A stretch of DNA of 64,000 bases from Rhizobium aethiopicum. GTDB lineage: Bacteria > Pseudomonadota > Alphaproteobacteria > Rhizobiales > Rhizobiaceae. The position numbers were made by a program, and so were the translations under genes. Location: contig NZ_JACIFV010000018.1 in NCBI RefSeq assembly GCF_014197535.1, forward strand, positions 1 through 64,000, given 5' to 3'. Positions 26,700-34,040 of the stretch are shown one piece after another. Numbering within the stretch: the stretch's first letter is position 1; each line of letters starts with the position of its first letter. Under the pieces are notes generated by a model, which saw nothing but the letters and a program-made list of their open reading frames with translations, had not been told where the DNA came from and ran no database searches.

Positions 26700-26711
26700 A
26701 TGGCGTACCAC
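26700..26711. promoter_or_regulatory. GntR-type palindrome upstream of the regulator gene
   Basis: ATGGCGTACCAC lies 70 bp upstream of the GntR start and matches the other two copies at most positions, consistent with autoregulation. Confidence 0.55.
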
Positions 26712-26774
26712 ACACTGTAGCTGTCGGCGGCCGGCAATTCAACAAGCACCGAACCGAACCTGGGGATAGCCGGT

Positions 26775-28169
26775 CTATGCCTCGGCCGCCGGCCGCTGCG
26801 CGACGATCTCTTCGACCACGGCCCTGGCCTGCACCCGAATGTCGGGGACGGCCGTAATTTCCCAGAATTGTCCCGCCGTCAAGGCGCCCACCGCAAACAG
26901 CCGGACAGGCGAGATCCGGGATGACCCTATAACCTCGGAAGCGGCATCCACCTGAATGCCGAGGCCGAGAGGATCGGCGGCGATCAGCTGAGACCGGCTC
27001 ATTTCCTTCAAAAGCGGTGAATGGCTGATCCCGGCGCGCTCCATTCCCGTGCAGTTGATCAGCCAATCCGCCTTGATTGCGGCGAGATCGCGTGTCGCTC
27101 TGACCCTGTATCCGGCAACGAGCCTGCCCTCCTCGGCCTCGAGCGATTTCAGGAAGCCGGCATGGAAGCGAACGGTTCCTTCCGAGACAAGTTGGTCGAA
27201 CCTGTCGAACACGTCAGGCGCGACCCGGTGACGGTGGATGTTCCACCATGGAAGCGCATGCCTGAGAAAACGAGCCCGCTCCTTGCTGGAAAGCCGTCGC
27301 CAAAGAACGTGCGTTTGAGGTCTCAGGCCATCCATCACGCTTCGCCAATCGTCGACCGCCCTACTCTTTTCCCGCAAGCTCTTCAATATGCCGCTGATCG
27401 TACCGGGAAGCGCCTCCACGTCGATCGGCAGAGGCGCGGGGGATGTCTTCGCATGCCCGAGCGGCGCAAGCCCGCGGCGCGAAAGCACGTCGATCCTGCC
27501 TCTATAGCCGTGAGCGCGCAGAGCCAGAACCTGATCGATCATCGTCAGCCCGGAACCGAGGATGCAGACCGTATCGGACGATGCAACGCGTCTCAGCCAG
27601 GAGAGCCGCCACGGGTTCTCGACGATCCGCGATCGCACCGACAGGGACACGCCAGCCGGATCGATCGGCAGGTTGGCGTTGCCGACGCCAAGACAGAGCA
27701 CCACGTTCCTGCCGGCAATCTCGTCGCCATTGCCGAGATGGAAGGCCAGAGTGCTGTTGTAACGTTCCACGCATCCCGCCGCCTTGGCCCGGATGAAATC
27801 AACCCGACAGCGGCCGTCCCGCTTCCGAAGCAGCTGCGCGAGCGTATCCCTGACATAGAGACCGTAATCGCTGCGCGAGGCGAAATCGCCGGCCTGCAGC
27901 CGCCGTCCGCGATTTTTCAACCAGTCGACAAAGTCGTCGGGCTGATGCGGCATCAGGCTCATCCGGCCCGCGGGCACGTTGAGACGATGAAGATAGAGTT
28001 CCGTCCGGTACGCCGTCCCGCGGCCGAAGCCGGGATCGTCGCCAACGACGGCAACCGTCGCCGAAGCTGGAAGCTGCTCGATGAGATTACAGGTTACGGC
28101 AATCGCCGAAAACCCGGAACCGACCACGATAACATCGTATATCAACGCATTCTCCCTGAGGGTGTGCAC
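26775..28169 (-). CDS. FAD/NAD(P)-binding protein (YdhS/COG4529 family)
   Basis: This 464-residue protein has an N-terminal dinucleotide-binding motif VIVVGSGFSAIA, the family stretch GRGTAYRTELYLHRLNVPAGRM, and a second nucleotide-binding fingerprint VCILGSGLTMID near residue 205. It belongs to the NAD_binding_9/YdhS group, whose reaction is generally unknown. It ends 145 bp upstream of the GntR gene on the same strand and is divergent from tauA. It could belong to either flanking module or to neither. Confidence 0.75.
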   Translation of the reverse strand: MHTLRENALIYDVIVVGSGFSAIAVTCNLIEQLPASATVAVVGDDPGFGRGTAYRTELYLHRLNVPAGRMSLMPHQPDDFVDWLKNRGRRLQAGDFASRSDYGLYVRDTLAQLLRKRDGRCRVDFIRAKAAGCVERYNSTLAFHLGNGDEIAGRNVVLCLGVGNANLPIDPAGVSLSVRSRIVENPWRLSWLRRVASSDTVCILGSGLTMIDQVLALRAHGYRGRIDVLSRRGLAPLGHAKTSPAPLPIDVEALPGTISGILKSLREKSRAVDDWRSVMDGLRPQTHVLWRRLSSKERARFLRHALPWWNIHRHRVAPDVFDRFDQLVSEGTVRFHAGFLKSLEAEEGRLVAGYRVRATRDLAAIKADWLINCTGMERAGISHSPLLKEMSRSQLIAADPLGLGIQVDAASEVIGSSRISPVRLFAVGALTAGQFWEITAVPDIRVQARAVVEEIVAQRPAAEA

Positions 28170-28235
28170 CTTGGCTCCTGCCGCTCACCCGTTCCGGGGA
28201 CCGCGCAATCGGCAGAATCACGAAAACAAGTGTCT

Positions 28236-28254
28236 CTATAGTCTATAAATATAG
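28236..28254. promoter_or_regulatory. AT-rich CTATA/TATAG inverted repeat in the tauA promoter region
   Basis: CTATA-N9-TATAG lies in the 178-bp region between the divergent FAD-binding gene and tauA. It resembles the TCTA-N9-TAGA elements at 33302-33318 and 43114-43130 but has different spacing, so a shared regulator is only suggested. Confidence 0.35.
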
Positions 28255-28347
28255 TTTGTTATTCCTCCCGCTAGCCCGTTCTCAACCACTACCCTTTTGA
28301 GGGTGAGATCAAGGGCCCGGATGTGGCCCTGAACAAAGGGGCTCAAG

Positions 28348-29361
28348 ATGAATTTCAGAAATTTGATTGCCGCGATCGCTGTCGGCGTCGGCACTCTTGC
28401 AACGGCTGTTGTCGCCGAGGCGGCGGACAACAAGGTCGTCGTCGGCTATCAAACCGACGCACTGCCGTCATCGGTCGCGATCGCCAATGGCGAATTCGCC
28501 AAGACCACGGGATATGAGATCGACTTCCGCAGGTTCAATTCGGGCGCCGAAATCTTCGCCGCCATTGCCTCCGGCGATGTCCAGGTCGGTTATGTCGGCT
28601 CCAGCCCGTTCGCGGCCGCCGTCTCGCGCGGGCTTGAGGTTAAGGCCTTTTATCTCGCCTCCATCTCGGGCATCGACGAAGCGCTCGTCGTCCGCAACGG
28701 TTCCGGCATCGAAAGCCTGAACGATCTAAAAGGCAAGAAGCTTGCCGCCGCGCCCGTGTCGACGGACCATTATCAGCTGCTTGCGCTGATCAAATCGCTG
28801 GGCCTGACCGAAAAGGACGTCCAGGTCTTCGCAATCCCCCAGCCGGAGATCGTTGCCAGCTATAACCGCGGCGATATCGACGGCGGCTTCGTCTGGGATC
28901 CGGCGCTCACCGAACTGAAGAAGAACGGCAAGGTCCTCGTGACCTCCAGGGACGTGGCGGACAAGGGCGCGCCGACCTTCTCGGCCTGGGTTGCGACCTC
29001 GAAGTTCGCCGCCGACAATCCGGAATTCCTCAAGGGCTTCGCCTCGGTCGTCACCAAATACTACGCATCCTTCGCGGCTGATAAATCCGCCTGGGGTCCC
29101 GACAGCGACAACGCCAAGTCGCTCGCCAAGCTTCTCGGCGGAACGCCCGAGCAGCAGGCCTCGGCCTTGAAGAACCTGACGCTGCTCACCCCCGACGTTC
29201 AGGCATCGGACGCCTGGCTCGGCGGCGGAGAAAAGGCAGGCGCCGGCAAGATCCTCAAGGACACCGCATCCTTCCTGAAGGAGCAGGGCAAGGTGTCCGG
29301 CGTGCTGGACAATTACGGAAGCTTCGTCACCGCGGACGCGCTCGCCGGCGTCAGCAACTGA
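28348..29361 (+). CDS. tauA: Taurine/sulfonate ABC transporter solute-binding protein
   Basis: This 337-residue protein has a signal peptide (FRNLIAAIAVGVGTLATAVV, ending AEA before ADNKV) and the TauA/SsuA pattern KVVVGYQTDALPSSVAIANG, GYVGSSPFAAAVSRGLEVK and GGFVWDPAL. It captures taurine or a related sulfonate in the periplasm. It is first in tauABC. No taurine dioxygenase (tauD) follows, so the sulfonate may be processed by the monooxygenases of the adjacent sulfur island or elsewhere. Confidence 0.85.
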   Translation: MNFRNLIAAIAVGVGTLATAVVAEAADNKVVVGYQTDALPSSVAIANGEFAKTTGYEIDFRRFNSGAEIFAAIASGDVQVGYVGSSPFAAAVSRGLEVKAFYLASISGIDEALVVRNGSGIESLNDLKGKKLAAAPVSTDHYQLLALIKSLGLTEKDVQVFAIPQPEIVASYNRGDIDGGFVWDPALTELKKNGKVLVTSRDVADKGAPTFSAWVATSKFAADNPEFLKGFASVVTKYYASFAADKSAWGPDSDNAKSLAKLLGGTPEQQASALKNLTLLTPDVQASDAWLGGGEKAGAGKILKDTASFLKEQGKVSGVLDNYGSFVTADALAGVSN

Positions 29362-29369
29362 TCCTCCCC

Positions 29370-29399
29370 GACGCCGGCGCGGCTTGCCGCGCCGGCGTC
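29370..29399 (+). terminator. Perfect intercistronic hairpin between tauA and tauB
   Basis: GACGCCGGCGCGGC and its exact complement form a 30-nt inverted repeat starting 9 bp after tauA, in the 56-bp gap before tauB. It lacks a T-run and probably protects tauA mRNA. Confidence 0.6.
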
Positions 29400-29417
29400 C
29401 AACGTGCGAGTTCCCAT

Positions 29418-30206
29418 ATGCTTAAAGTCGACCACGCCAGCGTCTTCTTCGCAGCCCGCGACGGGCGAACCGTTCACGCGCTCGATCGCGTGTCTTTCGA
29501 TATTCCCGACCGCGGTTTCGTCGTCGCACTCGGAGCCTCGGGCTGCGGCAAATCAACCCTTCTCAACGCCATTGCCGGTTTTCTTCCGCTTTCGGATGGC
29601 CGCATAACGCTCGACGGCGGCAGCGTCGAACGTCCGGGCGCCGATCGCGGCGTCGTCTTCCAGAAGGACTCGCTGCTGCCTTGGAAGTCCGTCCTCGACA
29701 ATGTCACGCTCGGCCTGAAATTCGCCGGCATAGGCCGGAGGGAGCGGCAAGCGCAGGCCCTTGAACTGCTCCGGCTCGTCGGTCTTGCCGAATTCGCCGG
29801 CGCCTTTCCCTATGAACTGTCGGGCGGCATGCGCCAGCGCGTCGGTATCGCGCGGGCTCTGGCCACCAATCCCGATATCCTGCTGATGGACGAGCCGTTC
29901 GGCGCGCTCGACAGCCTGACACGCGAGCAGATGCAGGAGCTGCTGGTTTCCGTCTGGAGTAAGACGGCAAAAAAGATTTTCTTCATCACGCATTCGATCG
30001 AAGAGGCCTTGTTCCTGGGCACTGAGGTGCTCGTCATGTCGCCCCGGCCAGGGCGCGTCGTTGCGCGCTTCGATCTCGATTTCATCAGACGCTTCGCCGA
30101 AACCGGGGATGCCCGTTCGATCAAGGCCTCGCCGCAATTTGCCGAGCTGCGCGAAGAGATCCGCGCCATTCTCCACAGCACCGAAGACTTGAGGAGCGTT
30201 GCATGA
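29418..30206 (+). CDS. tauB: Taurine/sulfonate ABC transporter ATP-binding protein
   Basis: This 262-residue ATPase has Walker A GASGCGKST, signature LSGGMRQRVGIARA, Walker B ILLMDEPFGALD and switch His FFITHSIEEA, the SsuB/TauB subgroup pattern. It overlaps tauC by 4 bp. Confidence 0.87.
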   Translation: MLKVDHASVFFAARDGRTVHALDRVSFDIPDRGFVVALGASGCGKSTLLNAIAGFLPLSDGRITLDGGSVERPGADRGVVFQKDSLLPWKSVLDNVTLGLKFAGIGRRERQAQALELLRLVGLAEFAGAFPYELSGGMRQRVGIARALATNPDILLMDEPFGALDSLTREQMQELLVSVWSKTAKKIFFITHSIEEALFLGTEVLVMSPRPGRVVARFDLDFIRRFAETGDARSIKASPQFAELREEIRAILHSTEDLRSVA

Positions 30207-31057
30207 GCGATATAATACAGGCTCCGCCGATTGCGGCCCACACCAAGGACCATCAGGTCAAGCTAGTGAAAATGGCCGGCCTCGGCGCCGGTGAAAAATC
30301 GACGGTGGCGATCAGTATCGCCACCGCCCTCGCCATATTGCTGCTGTGGTGGTTCGTCGCCGCGCTAGGCGTCGTTCCGCACCTGTTTCTGCCGCGTCCG
30401 GACGAGGTGCTGACGCAGATCGGCGTCATCTATCGCGACGGCTATGCGGGGGCATCGCTTTCCGAGCATGTCTCTGCGAGTTTGTTCCGCATCGTGGTCG
30501 CTGCCCTCATCGCCATCTCCGCCGGCATTCCGCTCGGATTGCTGATGGGCTTGAACCGCTGGGCAAAAGGCGTGCTCGACGCGCCGATCGAATTCTACTG
30601 GCCGCTTCCACCCCTCTCCTACCTGCCGCTGATGATCATTTGGCTCGGTATCGGCGAGACGTCGAAAATCACGCTGCTGGTGCTTGCAATGTTCGCGCCG
30701 ATCTGCCTCTCGGCCCAGGCCGGCGTTCGTTCGCTGCCCATCGAGCGCGTCAATGCCGCCCTTTCGCTGGGCGCGAGCCGGCTGCAGCTCTTCCTCGACA
30801 TCGTCCTGCCGTCGGCCCTTCCCGAGATCCTCACCGGCATCCGCATTGCGCTCGGCGTGGGCTGGAGCACGCTGGTCGCCGCCGAACTGATCGCATCCAC
30901 GCGCGGAATCGGCTTCATGATCATGTCGGCCTCGCAGTTCCTGGCGACCGACGTCGTCTTCGTCGGCATCGCCATTATCGCGATCTGCGCCTTCACCTTT
31001 TCGGCCGCCATCCGCTTCCTCGAGGCCTTCCTTGTGCCGTGGAAAGGTAAGCTCTGA
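30203..31057 (+). CDS. tauC: Taurine/sulfonate ABC transporter permease
   Basis: This 284-residue inner-membrane protein has about six helices (IATALAILLLWWFVAALGVV first). It carries the SsuC/TauC core FYWPLPPLSYLPLMIIWLGI and the EAA-type loop NAALSLGASRLQLFLDIVLP. It completes the importer and is followed by a terminator-like hairpin at 31122-31141. Confidence 0.87.
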   Translation: MSDIIQAPPIAAHTKDHQVKLVKMAGLGAGEKSTVAISIATALAILLLWWFVAALGVVPHLFLPRPDEVLTQIGVIYRDGYAGASLSEHVSASLFRIVVAALIAISAGIPLGLLMGLNRWAKGVLDAPIEFYWPLPPLSYLPLMIIWLGIGETSKITLLVLAMFAPICLSAQAGVRSLPIERVNAALSLGASRLQLFLDIVLPSALPEILTGIRIALGVGWSTLVAAELIASTRGIGFMIMSASQFLATDVVFVGIAIIAICAFTFSAAIRFLEAFLVPWKGKL

Positions 31058-31468
31058 AAGGGCAATTCAGTCGCTCCCTCAGTTTACGACGCGTAGAGTC
31101 AGGGTGTTAGCAGCATTCCTTGTGCGTCCGAAAGGACGCACGGCGCGCTCAGTCTCAATGCACCGTAAACCTGGCCGCCTCGGTTCGACGACGCTCCAGA
31201 CTGCGTATCAGCATCGCCGCTTCCCTCACAATCGCCGAGAATGTCGCATCGTCGGCCTCGGCGATCCTTGTTGGTCATGTCGCGGATGATCGTCGTCAGA
31301 TGAATGAGTGACTGGCGGCTCTGCGCATCGTCCGGTCCAAACTGGCTATCGGCCATGCGAACGAGCGCATGCCACTCCATCGTCTACCGGCGCCTGCTTC
31401 TCGGGTCGGCATTCGGATCTTCGCTCAGGCGCAGGAGATCGGCGACGTATCAGACCTTCCGGCTCCAT
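31058..31468. other. Gap with a hairpin and a doubtful small frame
   Basis: Apart from the hairpin at 31122-31141, the stretch holds only a minus-strand frame (31099-31380) encoding WHALVRMADSQFGPDDAQSR and IHLTTIIRDMTNKD. This looks protein-like for about 40 residues, then degenerates. I do not recognise it. It may be the remnant of a small gene. Confidence 0.25.
31122..31141 (+). terminator. Terminator-like hairpin after tauC
   Basis: GTGCGTCC-GAAA-GGACGCAC is a perfect 8-bp stem capped by a GAAA tetraloop, 64 bp after tauC. Similar GCGTCC/GGACGC hairpins recur between rhizobial genes, as I recall them, so it may also be a dispersed repeat. Confidence 0.5.
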
Positions 31469-32050
31469 TCACATCGCAAAGGCCGGCGACGCGGAAGCGA
31501 TATTGCGTCGACCCCGCGCCTGCGTTTTCAAGCCTTCCAGCAGCCGGTAACCGTTGCGCCAACGGCCGAAGCCGCTCGCGATGTTGATATGTCCGGCAAG
31601 GCCGATATTCCTGGTCTCGGCGTTCCACAGGCGGCCGAACAGGGTCAACCGGTCGACGGCCATGTAAGCATCGTTCATGCTGCCGACGACGACGGAAGGA
31701 AAAGGCAAAGGCGCTGTCGGCATCTCGCCGAACGAGATATGCCCCGGATGCAGAATTTCCGTGACCGCCAGGTCGCATGGCGCAACAAGCAATGCCGCCT
31801 TCACGCGGCACGCGGCGCTCCGTCCGGCGAGCCGGGCGGCCAGCAGGCATCCGAGACTATGGGCAACCAGATAGGCCTCGCCAGCCTCTTCGAGTGCGCT
31901 CTCCAGTCGAAGCAGCCAGCGGTCAAGGTTCGGATGGTCCCAATCGTCCTGGGTAACACAACGACTGCCCGGCTGGTCCTGCAGCCAGTGCTGTTGCCAA
32001 TGTCCTTCAGCCGAACCGAACAGGCCGGGAAGAATGAGCACATCACTCAT
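31469..32050 (-). CDS. RBBP9/YdeN-family alpha/beta hydrolase
   Basis: This 193-residue serine hydrolase shows the family start SDVLILPGLFGSAEGHWQQH, the nucleophile Ser in VAHSLGC, an Asp in VVGSMNDAYM and a His in GLAGHINIASGFG. ATG 32050 is chosen because homology starts there; the longer open frame upstream has no family match. It is at the 3' end of the minus-strand sulfur island. Substrate is unknown; small esters or thioesters are possible. Confidence 0.8.
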   Translation of the reverse strand: MSDVLILPGLFGSAEGHWQQHWLQDQPGSRCVTQDDWDHPNLDRWLLRLESALEEAGEAYLVAHSLGCLLAARLAGRSAACRVKAALLVAPCDLAVTEILHPGHISFGEMPTAPLPFPSVVVGSMNDAYMAVDRLTLFGRLWNAETRNIGLAGHINIASGFGRWRNGYRLLEGLKTQARGRRNIASASPAFAM

Positions 32051-32211
32051 CGAATCAACCCGATCACCAGCGCGAATAGAAATGTGAATGAGCCCGCTAT
32101 CGTACAGATCCCGGCCGCATGCCGGAATCGCGACATAAGACTTCCCGTTGCTCTTACAGCAGCGTGCCGGCGGAGGCCGGTCTCGATGACGATTGCCATC
32201 ATACCACCTCC

Positions 32212-32382
32212 TCAATACCAAAGGCCGGGTGTAGCGCCCCAATAATGAAGTTCGTATTCGCGTGCAGACCGGTCGCGCTCTTCGTCGCGGATGAGCAATT
32301 CGTTTTGAAACTTTCGCGCTGGCTTCAGATCAAGGAAGCGGCTGATCGCGAGCTTCAGCCAGAAGGGGAAATCAAACCTCAT
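32212..32382 (-). CDS. Small conserved-looking protein of 56 residues
   Basis: The start ATG 32382 has a near-ideal AGGAGG five bases upstream, which decides the start and argues that the gene is real. The peptide runs from MRFDFPFWLKLAISRFLDLK to YWGATPGLWY: an amphipathic basic helix followed by an acidic stretch. No known domain is recognised. It lies between the RBBP9-like hydrolase and a dispersed hairpin repeat, so it may have its own promoter or read through from the reductase operon. Confidence 0.6.
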   Translation of the reverse strand: MRFDFPFWLKLAISRFLDLKPARKFQNELLIRDEERDRSAREYELHYWGATPGLWY

Positions 32383-32467
32383 GCGAACCTCCTGTCTGAA
32401 ACTGATGTTCTTGGCGAAAGCGCGCCGCATCAACCGGACTCATGTGGAGCGCTTCTGATGTCGTTAT

Positions 32468-32492
32468 CCCAAAACCGCTACGCACTTTTGGG
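32468..32492. repeat. Rhizobial-type intergenic hairpin repeat
   Basis: CCCAAAA-(11 nt)-TTTTGGG forms a perfect 7-bp stem. The flanking GTTATCCCAAAACCGCT resembles a short dispersed repeat I associate with rhizobial intergenic regions. It separates two small minus-strand genes and can act as a terminator because of the T-rich arm. Confidence 0.45.
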
Positions 32493-32501
32493 CGAGCCGC
32501 A

Positions 32502-32699
32502 TCAGGAAATCAGCGAATGACGTCGCGCATTGGCGAGAAGATCGCCAAGCGGTGCGGTCGGTCCGTAGAGCATCAGCAGGCGGTTCTCTTCCCGCTTGGC
32601 GAGGCGATAGCGCCGGGCGAATTCGAAGACACTCCACATCTGCTCGCCCGCTTCGGGCCTTTCCGCATCGTCCGGCGCCGTCTTTTGAGATCGGAGCAT
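32502..32699 (-). CDS. Small hypothetical protein of 65 residues
   Basis: The frame begins 8 bp after the stop of the FMN reductase gene, as expected for translational coupling. It encodes a C-terminal motif-like stretch, VFEFARRYRLAKREENRLL then YGPTAPLGDLLANAR, that looks like a compact helical protein. I do not recognise a family with certainty. Function is unknown; it is probably co-expressed with the reductase. Confidence 0.5.
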   Translation of the reverse strand: MLRSQKTAPDDAERPEAGEQMWSVFEFARRYRLAKREENRLLMLYGPTAPLGDLLANARRHSLIS

Positions 32700-32707
32700 G
32701 GCGGCGA

Positions 32708-33268
32708 CTATTCGGCCGCCGCCAGTGCCGGCTTTACTTCGGGGAAGAAAGCCGCCAATTCCCTGACCACTTCGCCGATCCGGTTCGAAAGCGCATCCGA
32801 AGAGACCGCGTAGGCGGTAAAATCGCGATCGGAGGCGTAAACGGCAGTCGGCAACGTATGGGCCATGAAGAAGCCGAACAGCGGTCGAAGCTGATGCTCG
32901 ACCATCAGCGCGTGCCGGTCACCGCCGCCAGTCGCCGTGATGATGATCGGCTTCGCCCGCAGTTCGTGCGGGTCGATCAGATCGATGAGGTGCTTGAAAT
33001 GCCCGGGATAGGAGCCCTTGTAGGTCGGCGAGCCGATGATCAGGGCATCGGCCTGCACGATCTCGTCGAGGACGCGCCTCGCCTGCTCGTCGAGGTCCTT
33101 GCGCCATAAGGAACTGCCCAGGGAAGGACCGACATCATTGAGATCATAGGTCTTGCTCGTAAAGCCATATCGATTGCTCGCTCGTTCGGCAACATGCCGA
33201 ACGAGGGCCAGTGTCTTCGATGGACGATTGAAGCTGCCAGCAATGCCGACGAGTTTGAAACCTGACAT
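32708..33268 (-). CDS. NADPH-dependent FMN reductase (MsuE/SsuE-like)
   Basis: This 186-residue flavodoxin-fold reductase shows the FMN phosphate loop VGIAGSFNRPSKT, the family motif GSPTYKGSYPGHFKHLIDL, and TATGGGDRHAL near residue 110. It reduces FMN with NAD(P)H and hands it to flavin-dependent monooxygenases. The three LLM-type enzymes of this island are the obvious partners. ATG 33268 is preferred over 33295 as the start of homology. A TCTA-N9-TAGA element lies 34-50 bp upstream. Confidence 0.85.
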   Translation of the reverse strand: MSGFKLVGIAGSFNRPSKTLALVRHVAERASNRYGFTSKTYDLNDVGPSLGSSLWRKDLDEQARRVLDEIVQADALIIGSPTYKGSYPGHFKHLIDLIDPHELRAKPIIITATGGGDRHALMVEHQLRPLFGFFMAHTLPTAVYASDRDFTAYAVSSDALSNRIGEVVRELAAFFPEVKPALAAAE

Positions 33269-33301
33269 CAGTTTTCCTCTCTGTAATTGCTTCAACTATT
33301 G

Positions 33302-33318
33302 TCTACAAAAATGATAGA
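33302..33318. promoter_or_regulatory. TCTA-N9-TAGA element upstream of the FMN reductase gene
   Basis: TCTACAAAAATGATAGA fits the T-N11-A inverted-repeat format of LysR-type sites. The same arms and spacing occur at 43114-43130, upstream of the first gene of this island, suggesting common control of sulfur genes. Confidence 0.45.
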
Positions 33319-33389
33319 TTAAAGGAATGGGCGTCTCTCCTTGCTCGCCAGGGTGAAAAAATATTCGTCTTCGCCTCGATTGATTGCGC

Positions 33390-33986
33390 CTAAGGCCTGT
33401 CGCCGCCGAGATGACGTTCGAGGAAGGGCAAATTGTCCTGTCCCCAATAGAGGTCACCGTCGTAGAGGTAGCTTGGAAAGCCGAAGACGCCGCTGTCGCG
33501 CGCATGCACCCGATCCGCCGACCACTTGTTCTGGACATCGTCATCGGCCTGCCGCCTGAGAAGTGCTGCGCCATCGAAACCAGCCGCGTTAACGATCGCC
33601 TCGCGCACATCGGGCTTGCCGATATCCTTCGCCTCGCTCCAGAAGGCATGCTGCAGGGCACGGGCGACGCCGATCCAATCCTGCCCGTCGAGATAGGCGG
33701 CGATCACGAAGAGAGAGGCGGGCGTGGGATCGCTGAGCTCCGGGCGATGTTCGAGCCGCAGCTCCTTGCCGCGCACGCGCGCCCAGCGTTTGAGGTCCCG
33801 CGTCCAGTAGGCACGGCGGATTTCCGGACGGTTGCGTGAAAATATGCCGCCGTTTTCTTCGACCACCGTCGTCAGATAGGGCGTAATGACCACGTCGTTC
33901 TTCGCCGCAAGTTCGGTAATGGCGTCGAAGCCGATGTAGGACCAGGGCGAGCCGATCGAAAAGAAGTATTCTAACGTTTTGGTCAC
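33390..33986 (-). CDS. DsbA/kappa-GST family (HCCA isomerase-like) protein
   Basis: This 198-residue thioredoxin-fold protein has FFSIGSPWSYIG at the N-terminus, the serine-type active site of kappa glutathione transferases and hydroxychromene-carboxylate isomerases, and GVFGFPSYLYDGDLYWGQDN at the C-terminus (cis-Pro loop and helix). It starts at GTG 33986. In a sulfur-scavenging operon it may process a glutathione or thiol adduct, somewhat like the glutaredoxin-like gene in the Bacillus ytm operon. That comparison is inference. Confidence 0.8.
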   Translation of the reverse strand: MTKTLEYFFSIGSPWSYIGFDAITELAAKNDVVITPYLTTVVEENGGIFSRNRPEIRRAYWTRDLKRWARVRGKELRLEHRPELSDPTPASLFVIAAYLDGQDWIGVARALQHAFWSEAKDIGKPDVREAIVNAAGFDGAALLRRQADDDVQNKWSADRVHARDSGVFGFPSYLYDGDLYWGQDNLPFLERHLGGDRP

Positions 33987-34040
33987 TGATGAAAATTCCT
34001 CGTAAAGCGATTGTTCTGGGGTCGATTGTTGGCGATCAAA

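Noticed and set aside
27021..28241. 406-codon plus-strand frame opposite the FAD-binding gene
   Set aside because: The minus-strand protein has two nucleotide-binding fingerprints; this frame has none.
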